Below the pieces are notes generated by a model. That model did not search any database and was not told the origin of the DNA. It was given only the letters and a program-made list of their open reading frames with translations. Shown piece after piece: positions 42,535 to 52,293 of a DNA stretch of 64,000 nucleotides. A program made the position numbers and the translations under genes. The stretch is from Macrostomum hystrix (Eukaryota; Platyhelminthes; Macrostomidae), in assembly GCA_950097015.1 (NCBI GenBank), contig CATNEN010000038.1, positions 1,488,001-1,552,000 on the forward strand, in the 5' to 3' direction. Each line of letters begins with the position of its first letter. Within the stretch, counting starts at the first letter, position 1.

Positions 42535-42860
42535 CGCCCGTTTTTATACCAAAGGGGGGAATTTACCCCCCAGAATTTTTTTGCAGCGCCTGAATGCTAA
42601 CAGCGTTGGGTTGTGACTGATTGGTTGACAGACTAGTACTGTGGTGTACTGTGGTGTTCTGTGGTAAAGCTGGACCTAGTATTTAGGCTTGATCGGTGAA
42701 ATCGGAGATATTCACGTCAAGGGTGTCCAAGTGGCCTATTACCACCTGTTGTAGCCCTTAAATGTCCAGCAAATCCGTCCAGATAAAGGTAGGTGACCAC
42801 CGAAGACGGAGATGATGCAGGCATATTCGGGTGACATGCTGGCACTGAGTGAAAACTATA
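42535..42860. mobile_element. Second copy of the foldback dispersed element
   Basis: Shares with 15843-16291 the segments 'TCCAGATAAAGGTAGGTGA', 'CGGAGATGATGCAGGC' and 'GACTGATTGGTTGACAGAC' (inverse of 16055-16075). It also shares the 'GTTTTTATACC' edge with the sequence near 15700. Only one long arm is well preserved. Confidence 0.5.
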
Positions 42861-42957
42861 AGAGGGGAAAAACTTCACACTACAATGAGCTGAAAAGCCT
42901 TTGAATATAAAAATAAAATGAATTTCCTCATTTTCTACTTCCTCTCTGCACGTTGGC

Positions 42958-43262
42958 AATAATAGTAATAATAATAATAATAATAATAATTGGTTACACC
43001 AGCCCAATTGGGTCAGATGTGCAGCCGACAGCACAGCCGCAGCTATTGCGCGGCGCATCTGAAGGCTGCGTACCGCTGTTCAGTCCATGGACTGGGGGAC
43101 GCCACACCCACCCTCAATCACCCCAGCTAATGCAGGTACCCATTTCACAGCTGGGTGAACTGCAGCAATGCAGAGTCAAGTGTCTTGCTAAATAACCCAA
43201 ATTCTTCCAGTTGAGTCAGGAATCGAAACCCGACCTTGGGTCTTGCAACGTGGCAACGTCTT
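42958..43262 (-). mobile_element. SINE family 1, full-length
   Basis: Reads on the minus strand from a tRNA-like head (about 43200-43260, partly worn) through the complete body. It ends in 'GGTGTAACCAATTATTATT' and an (ATT)n tail of about ten units. Short imperfect direct repeats (GCACGTTGGCAA / GCAACGTGGCAA) flank it and may be the target duplication. Confidence 0.8.
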
Positions 43263-44177
43263 AACTTCTCGAGTTTATTGTTTCCGAGTCGAATGGTTCA
43301 CATGGTTCTTCGGAACTCTGAGTCTGTGATTTCCGTAAGGTATCATTCTCGTACCTATACAGCTATACTAATAACAGCATTCCTTTGATGCTACTCACCG
43401 TACATGCCAGTAGTCGTGTTAGACTAGCACATCACTCGTCTACAAAGTGCTGGATTGTGCCTATAAGCCTTGCTTAAACTCATCAATGATAGTAAGAATT
43501 CGATCTTACTTAGATGCCTACAAGACACAAAAGTACAAGAGAAGTATGAAGACTCTGTGCCTACGTTGAGCTGAATACGAGAGAGACAAAGCATAAAACT
43601 GGCAAATAATAGCTACTAGCTCCTCTACTAAATATTAGCTCCTCTACTCTAGAACACAATGCTAAGTTTTGCCAGCCGGAATTGACCTTGAACGAAGGAC
43701 GTCGTCATTCGTCTTCGTCGAACGTCCAGAAGCTGTAAAAAGTCTGAAGACTGCAACAGCATCACTAATACCTCGGCTCACGTGCTCAATGTGCTCCCGC
43801 GTGCTCAAACCGGATTCCATGGTCTCCGACAGGAGGTGTCCAGCGTCTCTTCTACCCTGCCCTGGAGCCGATCCCTCCAGTGCGGTATGAAGGCAGTTCC
43901 TATGATCAGCGAGGTGAGAGGAGGCCACACCATACATCCCTCATGCCCTTTCAGTCACTATGTATCTGAAATGCTGTGGGCCGCTGGTCGCACAAACTTT
44001 GAAGACCCGACGGATCAACCCGTGGCGTCTTCTCATTATCAGTAGAACAACCACGGGAATATTTGAAATATCCACATTTTTTTCTTTTTCTTGATCTCGT
44101 AAGTTAGTCAACCAATGGCTATAAAGTCAAATGTAACATTTTTAATCCAACTCGTAATGATTCGCAATAGCGGCTTA
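43263..44177. other. Unassigned spacer with small open frames
   Basis: About 43660-44040 is GC-richer than its surroundings and open on both strands (minus frame of 91 codons at 43662-43937). This could be a decayed exon or mobile-element fragment, but no family was recognised. Confidence 0.3.
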
Positions 44178-44192
44178 TACAGAACAATGTTA

Positions 44193-44557
44193 ATAATACT
44201 AATAATAATTGGAGGAGGGCTGCGGGCAATGGCACATCATTTAGTGGCACTAGACCCGCAGCCAGCAAGGAGGCAATTCTGCCCATTTCGCTGACTCCTG
44301 AGCACACACGCACACAGATACCGTACGCAGGCACACGCTCACACAGGTTTACATCTGCCCTAACTTTCTCATCGTCAGGCGGTGTACACTTCACTGTGGC
44401 TTTGGAGGTTGGCCCTCAAGGGCGTAAATTGCACGACAAGCCCCCAAGCCTTCTCTCCGCGGCTGCGCCCCAAATAAATGTGGCCTCGCCGTGGAATCGA
44501 ACTTAGGGACCTTGGAGCGAGAGGCAAACGCGATAACCGCTCTGCCACCGACCCCCT
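44193..44557 (-). mobile_element. SINE family 2, full-length with 15-bp target duplication
   Basis: A complete 365-bp copy lies between perfect 15-bp direct repeats 'TACAGAACAATGTTA' (44178-44192 and 44558-44572). On the minus strand it has a tRNA-like head ('GTGGCAGAGCGGTTATCGCG', B-box 'AGTTCGATTCC'). The body follows with 'GGGGCGCAGCCGCGGAGAG', a GTGTGAGCGTGTG region and 'GTCAGCGAAATGGGCAG', and it ends in 'CCAATTATTATTAGTATT'. The perfect duplication shows a recent insertion and defines the element's ends. Confidence 0.92.
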
Positions 44558-44804
44558 TACAGAACAATGTTAGTTGTCATTGTCACCAGGGTCTTCGACA
44601 GGATTAGCTGATAATGTCTCGACGATGCTGACGTCGGACGGCTTAGAAAGTTTGTTCATCGCAAGGGTGAAGTAAATTGCTCAAAGGGTGGTCCTTCACG
44701 AAAATCGGTATTTTGATTAATGTTTTGTATTATTTCGTATATTCCACATCAAATCACGATGATTTCGTGATTCTGAAATTGCCGTTAGAAGTACATTCTT
44801 GCAC

Positions 44805-44995
44805 AGAAGTGCCACAATGAGTAGCTTTCAAATTGAGTGTGAGTGCAAGACGCAGACACCGCAGTGGAATAAAAGTCCGAGGCAATAGAACCATCGTAAG
44901 CCCTATCACAATGGCCGCGAACCGAGAAGTAGTTTGAGCTCGCTGACAGCTGGTGAAATTGCTCCTCGCTGTAACGCCCCAAAGTTACATAAAAA
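44805..44995 (-). pseudogene. F-type lectin exon fragment, copy B
   Basis: Matches the first 60% of lectin exon 2 (SNYFSVRGHCDRAYDGSIAS, then SCTHTQFESYS). The frame is disturbed at the start, and similarity stops before the R-x-D part of the sugar-binding motif. No exon 1 was found. It is a remnant of a former array member. Confidence 0.8.
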
Positions 44996-45065
44996 ACAAG
45001 TCTCAAAAATGTTTAGCCAAAAAAATAAATTAGATCACAATCACGACAGTATTTGTGTCGTCGCT

Positions 45066-45215
45066 TGCGTACTGCCTGCGTACAGTATTTGTGTGCGAGT
45101 GTGCTCAGGAGTCAGCGAAATGGGCAGAATTGCCTCCTCGCTGGCTGCGGGTCTAGTGTCACTAAATGATGTGCCATTGCCCGCAGCCCTCCTGCAATTA
45201 TTATTTTTATTATTA
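45066..45215 (+). mobile_element. SINE family 2, 3' half
   Basis: From 'GCGTACTGCCTGCGTACAG' through 'GTCAGCGAAATGGGCAG' and 'GATGTGCCATTGCCCGCAG' to an ATT-rich tail. 5'-truncated. Confidence 0.8.
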
Positions 45216-46809
45216 AAGCGACGACATGAACTAAAAAACCACCTTAAAAATTTCTGTCTTGATGCTACATTATATATGTTTAAGTAGTGTCAGACGGCAT
45301 GTACAATTGAAGCGTAAAATACATAAAACGTTCAATTTGGATCCCCATCTCGTGCATAATCAAACTATAGCTCATACTCAAGATGCATGAAAAGACTGAA
45401 AGTGTTTTACTTGAGCATACGCGTGAAACGAGCTTTTTCACGAATCATAAAACGTGGCGTATTCATAGTGAGTCACAATGTGAACTTGCAATGCTTTCGT
45501 ATTCGCCTAGCCGTGATGTCTGGAAGCGCGGTTGCGAGCGAGGAAATCGTACCTGAGCCAGTCCACTTTCGTCACGCTTGAATTTCAGAAAAGTTAATGG
45601 CAGAGTCCAAATTAAAATGCATCCTGCTTCGACTTTCAAAAATAATAAGTCCGTCAAGTGAAAGAGAAAAATATCAATAGCACAGTTTGAAGCCGAAAGT
45701 CAAAATATTTTGCTAAAGCGAGGGATATGGAGGGGTAAAGAGGAGTGGATGAGGAAGGGACAGATAATTTGAGATGAAAAGGAGGGGGAGGAAAGCGAGA
45801 CGAAGAGTGAGCCAATCAGAGACGGGGTAAAGAAGAGAGAAATGTATAAGTGTTTAAGTAAGAAGCTAAACCGAGAGAGAGGGAGAGAAGAGACGAAAAG
45901 GAGATGGAGAAAAGATTGACAAAGAGTTAGCCAATCAGAAACAAGGTTGAAAAGAGTTAGCTTAGAGTAAGCTAAAGGTTAGCTTAGAGTTTAGCAGACA
46001 GAGTGAGAGTGGGGAGAGTATACTAAGAGGGAACACGACGAGTAGTAAAACCTGAGTCACTCCGTAAACTGCTTTCCTTGCCTGTGACTTCCAGACTTTA
46101 GTCCCAGGATTTTAATCTAGATTTTGCAGTTCACAATTAATACTCATTTTAATCTTCTCGGTGAACTTAACAAAACGTTCAGATGTTGCATATGTTTCGG
46201 AGGCCGACAGAATGAAGGAGTTCTAGGACACAAGCGGTGGCGGTGGGCAACGGCTAGGAGACAAAGAGCTTCTGGCTTACTCAACTGTGTTTGATTATAA
46301 GACACAAGCTCATTAATAGAACTGTAGGCATCACGCAAAACTGTTTCACTGTCAGGATGCTTGTTCCTGAAAAAGTCCCACAAGAGTTCTGTCAATAATG
46401 GCAAGCCAGCCATCATCGGAACAGACAGGGTAATGTGTAGAACAACGATTCCGTACTAAGTAGAAATGCTTGAGGACTACTTTTTACATATTGTCTATTG
46501 TATATTGTATATTGGCAAAAATAATTGCTTTCCTTCCCGAGTTGCAAAATAGAGTGCATTACTGTATGGCGCCTTGACAATAAAACGTATCACCTTCAAT
46601 CGACTGCTGTAACAGTAACTGCTGTAATAGGCCCAAGATATGATTCAACACTTTCAAACACTTCACTTCGCACTTTAGACTCGAGAGAACACAAGAAGAC
46701 AGGTGTCTAATAATTCACAAAAAATTGTCGGCTAATCTGACAGAACTTTTTAATTTGAAAATTCCACATCGAATTACTAAAATCGATGGTTATCATAATT
46801 CGTACAAAA
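45216..46809. other. Unassigned spacer with purine-rich tract
   Basis: About 45715-46020 is strongly purine-rich (GAGAGAGGGAGAG-like) with a repeated 'AGCCAATCAGA' word and a 'GTTAGCTTAGAG' repeat. Minus frame 46144-46416 (90 codons) has no known domain. Confidence 0.35.
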
Positions 46810-47681
46810 TCAGCCTCGTGAGTAGACGAGAACCTCGCACAAGGTGAGTGGGGTGGCAGCAAGCCGGTTGGTCACGCGGATCACTGAGCCATGCAGCTCG
46901 CACAGAAACGCTCTCACGGCAAATGTGACGTTTGAATTGTACTGAGCACAGGTGATGCCACTCACTTCGATGGTAAACTTTGTGAGTCGCTCGTGACAAC
47001 AGTCGACTCGATTGTACAGGACCATGTGAGACAGGTCAGTAGAAGCGGTTAGGAAGGCCTGCCACCATGAGTCGCTTTGTAAGTTAGTGTGAGTGCACGA
47101 GGAGGCAGTTGAGCCAAAGCCAATCGCAATAGAACCATCGTAAGCCCTATCACAATGGCCGCGATCCGAGAAACGGTTTGAGCTCTGCTGACAGCTGGTG
47201 AAATTGCTTCGTGTTGTTACGCCTGTAATTTTTTCGATGCTGTGCTCAGTGTCATTAGAAAACAATCGAATCTAAAACGAAAAACAACGAAGATTTTACT
47301 TTCTCATAAAATATTAATCTATTTCTGCTCACATGCAAAGTCGGCCCTAGCAACGTAGGTTCGTCCGCGGCACGTCGAGTCGCTGGTCCAGTTGAGCACG
47401 TAGGCTGTCAGATCGAAGGCCGTGCAGCTGCGGGCCTCAGCGACCCAGTGAACTCCGAAGCAGTCCGCGAACTTGGCGCACTCAAAGAGGCAACTGAGCA
47501 GGCTGCTCACGGACACCGTGCGAACAGCTGCATCAGCCAATGCTGATGATACGTTGGCGAGGCTCCCGGACGGTGGGCAGTTGAGGTTGGCGGGGTGGAG
47601 GATCAGGCGGAAGTCTGGATTATGGCAGGAGTTAGCGAGGCCGCAAGGAATGAGCAGGATGATGAGTAGATACAGCGGCAT
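46810..47681 (-). CDS. Secreted PAN/apple + F-type lectin protein, copy C (intact)
   Basis: Exons 47681-47333 and 47222-46810 are joined in phase 1 and give 253 aa. Exon lengths (349 and 413 bases) are identical to copy A. It has a signal peptide MPLYLL..., the PAN-type module with FECAKFADC, and an F-type lectin domain with H-x26-R-x-D-x4-R intact (RVDCCHER). The lectin exon differs from copy A mainly around the sugar site: WWQAFL replaces CWQGFL, and the flanking loop reads GSTASSC. These changes could alter glycan preference. The 110-base intron and surroundings are almost identical to those of copy D, so C and D are a recent duplicate pair, while A has a 210-base intron. Confidence 0.85.
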
Positions 47682-49198
47682 TGTTTTCTGATACAGGTGG
47701 GCGAGCTTGTCGGTTAAAATTTTAAACCCATTGTCAGTCTATGCGACGTAAATATCAACTGGAAGTCGGCTTCTCAGCCAATCAAAATGGCAGAGCTTCA
47801 TTTTTACTCTCACCGTAGATCGCAAATTTCAAACAATTGGCTTTTTAAGAATGACTATAGCAAACTGTCTAAATTATTTTTTTGCTTCATGGAACCTCGG
47901 ACCGTGCTATATGAAGGCCTTCATAAAATTATTCACGGTTAGTAATATACATCATGCCATTTTAATGTATACTATGCATTAAGCAAAAGAATGCACATTA
48001 CTAATATACATTATATATTATACATTACACAGTTTTTGGAGCAGTAATACATTGTCACAGTCATAAAATATTTTAGTAGCTCTGGGGCACGTGCGGTAGA
48101 AGGCAAGTTAATATTTTTTTGTGCAAAATCTGCAACAAAAGTCTTTGTGTTGGTCTTTTACCTGCTGTGACAAAGCAGTCAGACTTAAAGACTCGATTGA
48201 AATTTGTTTAAGACGACAGACTTTGCCAAGCATTTCAAGTAAAATTGGAAAGTAAATGTGCGGTGCCTCCCCTGAGTTATTACACAGGTGGTAAGCGGAA
48301 ACCGAAGTAAAAGTGCTGATGTTAAGTGTGAGGTTCGAATTTGGAGAAAGAGGCGAAGACTTCTCTAATCTGAAGACAAGCTCCTGAAATAAACACTGAA
48401 ATAAACGCCTAAAACGGAAGGGTTGCCGCGACCTTGGTCGATTGTCCCGTAAGACTTCTCTCTCGCCTTAGACCTATTAGAAAATAATTAACGCCAGAAA
48501 CTCGACACTCAGAGACAAATGTCTGTGGACAACTTTTCACACTGAAGTGAATTGGACGCTGCTGAACGGTGATGCCTGAAACTTTCTAAGAAGGCCTTAT
48601 GGGTGTCTCGTATTTATGGACGGTTCGGACCCCTTCCTGCTCTGCCATTGGCTGGAGCCTTTCAAGCGCTCTCATTGGCTGGAAAGATTGGGCAGGCTGA
48701 AATTCCATGGGCGTTCCGAAAGTGCCATGGAAAAAACCGTGGAAATACCGGCCACAGTTCTCCTATACTGACACCCTAAGACTCAAACTAGTCTCTAACT
48801 AATTAAGACGAGACTGAGCTAGACCAACAGCGCAATGGCTAACGCGTCAAAGGAGTGGGAACTATAGTTACTAATTCCCATTCTCTGGAATGAGAATGAG
48901 AATCTCATTTGATCACTTATTTTAAATTAAGTTTATGAAATTCATCAAAATTCTATTAACTTGAACAGTCAAATATTTAACGACCAATGCAGCCTTAGCT
49001 TCGAATTTGAGCTTAAATTTGTACTCAAAGGCGGTGAGAACTATTGTTTTTTCTTGGATATATAGTTACATGAATAAAATTTGAACAAACAAACGCAAAT
49101 TTCAATTTCGGGGTTTGATTGATCAGTAGAAGTGGTTTTAGAGGCCTACCAGTAAACAGAAGAATTGGCGATGGTGCAGCTATCCTAAATGTCATCGC
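47682..49198. other. 5' flank of lectin gene C
   Basis: The proximal 110 bases are similar to the flank of copy D ('GGAAGTCGGCTTC', CCAATCA), so they likely hold the promoter. Beyond that it is AT-rich, with an AATATACAT-type run near 47940-48020. Two 'ATTGGCTGGA' words lie near 48650 and 48680. No gene was recognised. Confidence 0.35.
47778..47784 (-). promoter_or_regulatory. Inverted CCAAT element upstream of lectin gene C
   Basis: 'CCAATCA', 97 bases before the ATG, in a block shared with copy D. Confidence 0.4.
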
Positions 49199-49220
49199 TA
49201 CTTGAATTTTTAAGATCTCC

Positions 49221-49937
49221 TTTTAAGCTATCAACGCCATGAAGACCGAGGTGCTGACGGTGCCGCAAAACCTACCTGCCGAGATTCGACTAAGAGACGG
49301 TGACGGCCCCGGGACCGTGCTCCCGAAGTGCCGTCAGTTCGTCTACCTCGGCGGACTGGTGCCTGACGTGGGCGACGACCTGGCGAGACGACGCGGCAAG
49401 GCCTGGGCCGCCTACCGTTCTGTGCGGGCGGTGCTACTCTCCGAGGCCCTGTCGAACGGCGCCAGGTCCCAGCTGTTCCAGGCGGTTGTCGAGACCGCCC
49501 TCTTGTACAATGCTGAGACCTGGACGATGACCGGGGCGCTCGAGGCGCAGCTCGACGCAGCGCATGCGGCCCTAGTTCGCGCCGCTTTCGGCGCCCGCCG
49601 CGGCCCTGGCAGCGAGACAACCGAGTCCCTGTACCAGCGTGCGCGCCTAACGCGGCCTTCTGTCCTGCTGAGTCAGCGGCGACTGCGGCTGGCCGGGCAT
49701 GTCATCCGCGCCGAAGCCTACTGCCCAGAGCCGCTGCAGGATGTCCTGCTGTGGACCTCGCAGGGACCGCGCAGGCGCGGCCAGGGACGAACAGCCCGCT
49801 ATATTGACCGCCTTTTTGAAGACGCCCGAGCACCCAGCCAGGCGGCAGGCGTGAAGCACGTCAGAGACCTGGCACTGAAACGCGCGTTTTGACGCTCCCC
49901 CCTCTTGGCCACTTCTGTGGTCGGCGTGGAGTGTAAC

Positions 49938-49967
<30 letters not shown>
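49221..49967 (+). mobile_element. LINE 3' end, longest copy, with (ATT)n tail and target duplication
   Basis: An open frame from about 49227 to 49892 encodes 217+ residues of the C-terminal end of a non-LTR retrotransposon protein: KTEVLTVPQN, QFVYLGGLVPDVGDD, KAWAAYRSVRAVL, ETALLYNAETWTMT, RRLRLAGHVIRAEA and RRRGQGRTARYID. The catalytic YADD region is missing because of 5' truncation. A 3' UTR of about 40 bases ends 'GTGTAAC' and then (ATT)n of about ten units. 'TTAAGATCTCC' flanks both ends (about 49209 and 49968), extending to about 22 imperfectly matched bases, which fits a target-site duplication. It lies between lectin copies C and D. Confidence 0.88.
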
Positions 49968-49970
<3 letters not shown>

Positions 49971-50707
49971 GATCTCCCTATTTCGCTATCTGGATACTGA
50001 AAGTATGTGTCGGATGTATTTTAGTGCCTTTGGTGTGCCTTTACAATGAAGACTAGTTTACAAGAGCAAGGTGTGAGTATTGCAGACATTTTATAAAAAA
50101 CAGCGGATCCAACATGACCGAGGCACAATGTGAACAAGTTGCAGACTCCTCAATTTCACTCTCGCAAAGCGAAATTCGCTTTTGTTGAAAAGTCTTTTTC
50201 GCTCTGCCAGTCAGGAAGTGACATTGTAATGCAGCTCCTAAGATCGCCCATTCTGCGACTCTTTTATACCGCCAAACCGAGTCAGACCCATGCAGCTCAT
50301 TGTTCTCAGCTTGTGCGACTGCGGAAAAAATCACTTGGTACCAGTCCTCACAAAAAGATACAGTTTTGCGTCCGTTGAATTGATGCATAGGTAAGCGATG
50401 GTTCAGGTCAGAACGCTGCCTTGGACTGCATGCAGAGAGCCAAGGCTCTAGGAAGATTAAAAAAAGTTGGCGCGATTGAAAATTACTTGCTTGCTTTCCC
50501 AAGTAGCCTTTGAAACAGATTGGAGCACGCATCCCAATGGCTTCGTGTTTTATTTTGAGCAGCATTCTCGTCTTAAGCAAAGTAGAAAACTTCTGCTTGA
50601 CGTCTACATTCTATAGCAGCGTCTCAAAAAGGCTCAAAATTTGCATGTGTTCTGTGTTCAGTAAAATGACTGAAATCTGCACACAAGGAAACATCAGGAG
50701 TTTATGC
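49968..50707. other. 3' flank of lectin gene D; uncharacterised open frame
   Basis: A 175-codon minus frame (50580-50053) includes a CSHC pair and a Phe/Lys-rich segment, but no family was recognised. It is long enough to be a real exon or mobile-element remnant; the call stays open. Confidence 0.25.
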
Positions 50708-51538
50708 TCAGCCTCGTGAGTAGACGAGAACCTCGCACAAGGTGAGTGGCGTGGCAGCAAGCCGGTTGGTCACGCGGATCACTGAGCCATGCAGCTCGCA
50801 CAGAAACGCTCTCACGGCAAACGTGACGTTTGAATTGTACTGAGCACAGGTGATGCCACTCACTTCGATGGTGAACCGAGTGAGTCGCTCGTGACAACAG
50901 TCGACTCGATTGTACAGGACCACGTGAGACAGGTCAGTAGAAGCGGTTAGGAAGGCCTGCCACCATGAGTAGCTTTGTAAGTTAGTGTGAGTGCACGAGG
51001 AGGCAGTTGAGCCAAAGCCAATCGCAATAGAACCATCGTAAGCCCTATCACAATGGCCGCGATCCGAGAAACGGTTTGAGCTCTGCTGACAGCTGGTGAA
51101 ATTGCTTCGTGTTGTTACGCCTGTAATTTTTTCGATGCTGTGCTCAGTGTCATTAAAAAACAATCGAATCTAAAACGAAAAACAACGAAGATTTTACTTT
51201 CTCATAAAATATTTATCTATTTCTGCTCACATGCAAAGTCGGCCCTAGCAACGTAGGTTCGTCCGCGGCACGTCGAGTCGCTGGTCCAGTTGAGCACGTA
51301 GGCTGTCAGATCGAAGGCCGTGCAGCCGCGGGCTTCAGCGACCCAGTGAACTCCGAAGCAGCGAACTCCGAATACAGCGAACAGCTGTATCAGCCAATGC
51401 TGATGATACGTTGGCGAGGCTCCCGGACGGTGGGCAGTTGAGGTTGGCGGGGTGGAGGATCAGGCGGAAGTCTGGATTATCGCAGGAGTTAGCGAGGCCG
51501 CAAGGAATGAGCAGGATGATGAGTAGATACAGCGGCAT
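50708..51538 (-). pseudogene. PAN/apple + F-type lectin gene, copy D (frameshifted)
   Basis: Laid out as copy C: exon 1 51538-51231, intron 110 bases, exon 2 51120-50708. Exon 1 is 308 bases instead of 349. Near 51360-51376 a segment of about 57 bases present in copies A and C is replaced by about 16 unrelated bases. The net loss of 41 bases shifts the frame and removes the central PAN cysteines. The lectin exon is untouched and still has H-x26-R-x-D-x4-R (RVDCCHER). Expression of the lectin domain would need another start or exon. The lesion could alternatively be an assembly error. Confidence 0.8.
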
Positions 51539-52293
51539 TGTTTTCTGATACAGGTGCACTGATCTTCTCGATTACAATTAAAACCTTTTGTCAGAGTCTA
51601 TAAATATCAGTTGGAAGTCGGCTTCATAACCAATCACAGTCAAGAGTCAGCTTTGTTGAGAACGGGGAGAATTAAAGCTCTTTTGCCCAGTGGTATAATT
51701 GTCAGGATTTAAATTTTCGACTTTTTAGGGTACAATTTATTTCGCAAAATACGTATGATTTGCAACAAGTCTTTGTACGAAGATAAAGAAAAGTTAACGA
51801 AGACTTGTTTTTACTTTTTAACATTTTAGAAGTAGAAATTAAATTGTTAGATCTCAAGAAGCGAGATGATTTTTTATATTTAATTTTTGTAGCCGCTTTT
51901 TTGTCAGCTACATTGTACAAGGGAGCCTAGTAACTGTGGTTTTAATTCGGAGCTTAGTAGTCATAAAAGCTTGAGAATATTATGTAGCTCAAAAGAATCC
52001 TAAAGTCGAGATTGACATGAGCTGAAATACCTCGTAAATGTGAATATGGCGCCATTTATTTTTGTTTTAATCACTACGCAATACCGGCAGATACAGTAGG
52101 GGCATAAATCTACCGGAAAAGTTCATTTTGCTTGTTATCCGTGATCTAATTAGAAAAAAATGGACCACACTTTTTTGAACTATATCCGTCGTTGGTAACA
52201 AGCAAGAGTTTTGCAAGCAAGTCAGACACAATGACAGGGATTGGAATCCATTATTAATGACTGAATACAGGCGGTAATACTCATTTTCGTCTG
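51539..52293. other. 5' flank of lectin gene D
   Basis: Contains a TATA-like word on the gene strand ('GATATTTATAGAC', about 51598-51610), 60-70 bases before the ATG, and a CCAAT element further up. The remainder is AT-rich, with a possible BBOX1 polyadenylation signal (AATAAA, minus) near 52054. Confidence 0.35.
51598..51636 (-). promoter_or_regulatory. Candidate promoter block of lectin gene D
   Basis: TATA-like 'TATTTATA' on the minus strand near 51601-51608 and inverted 'CCAATCA' at 51630-51636, separated by the 'GGAAGTCGGCTTC' block shared with copy C. Confidence 0.4.
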
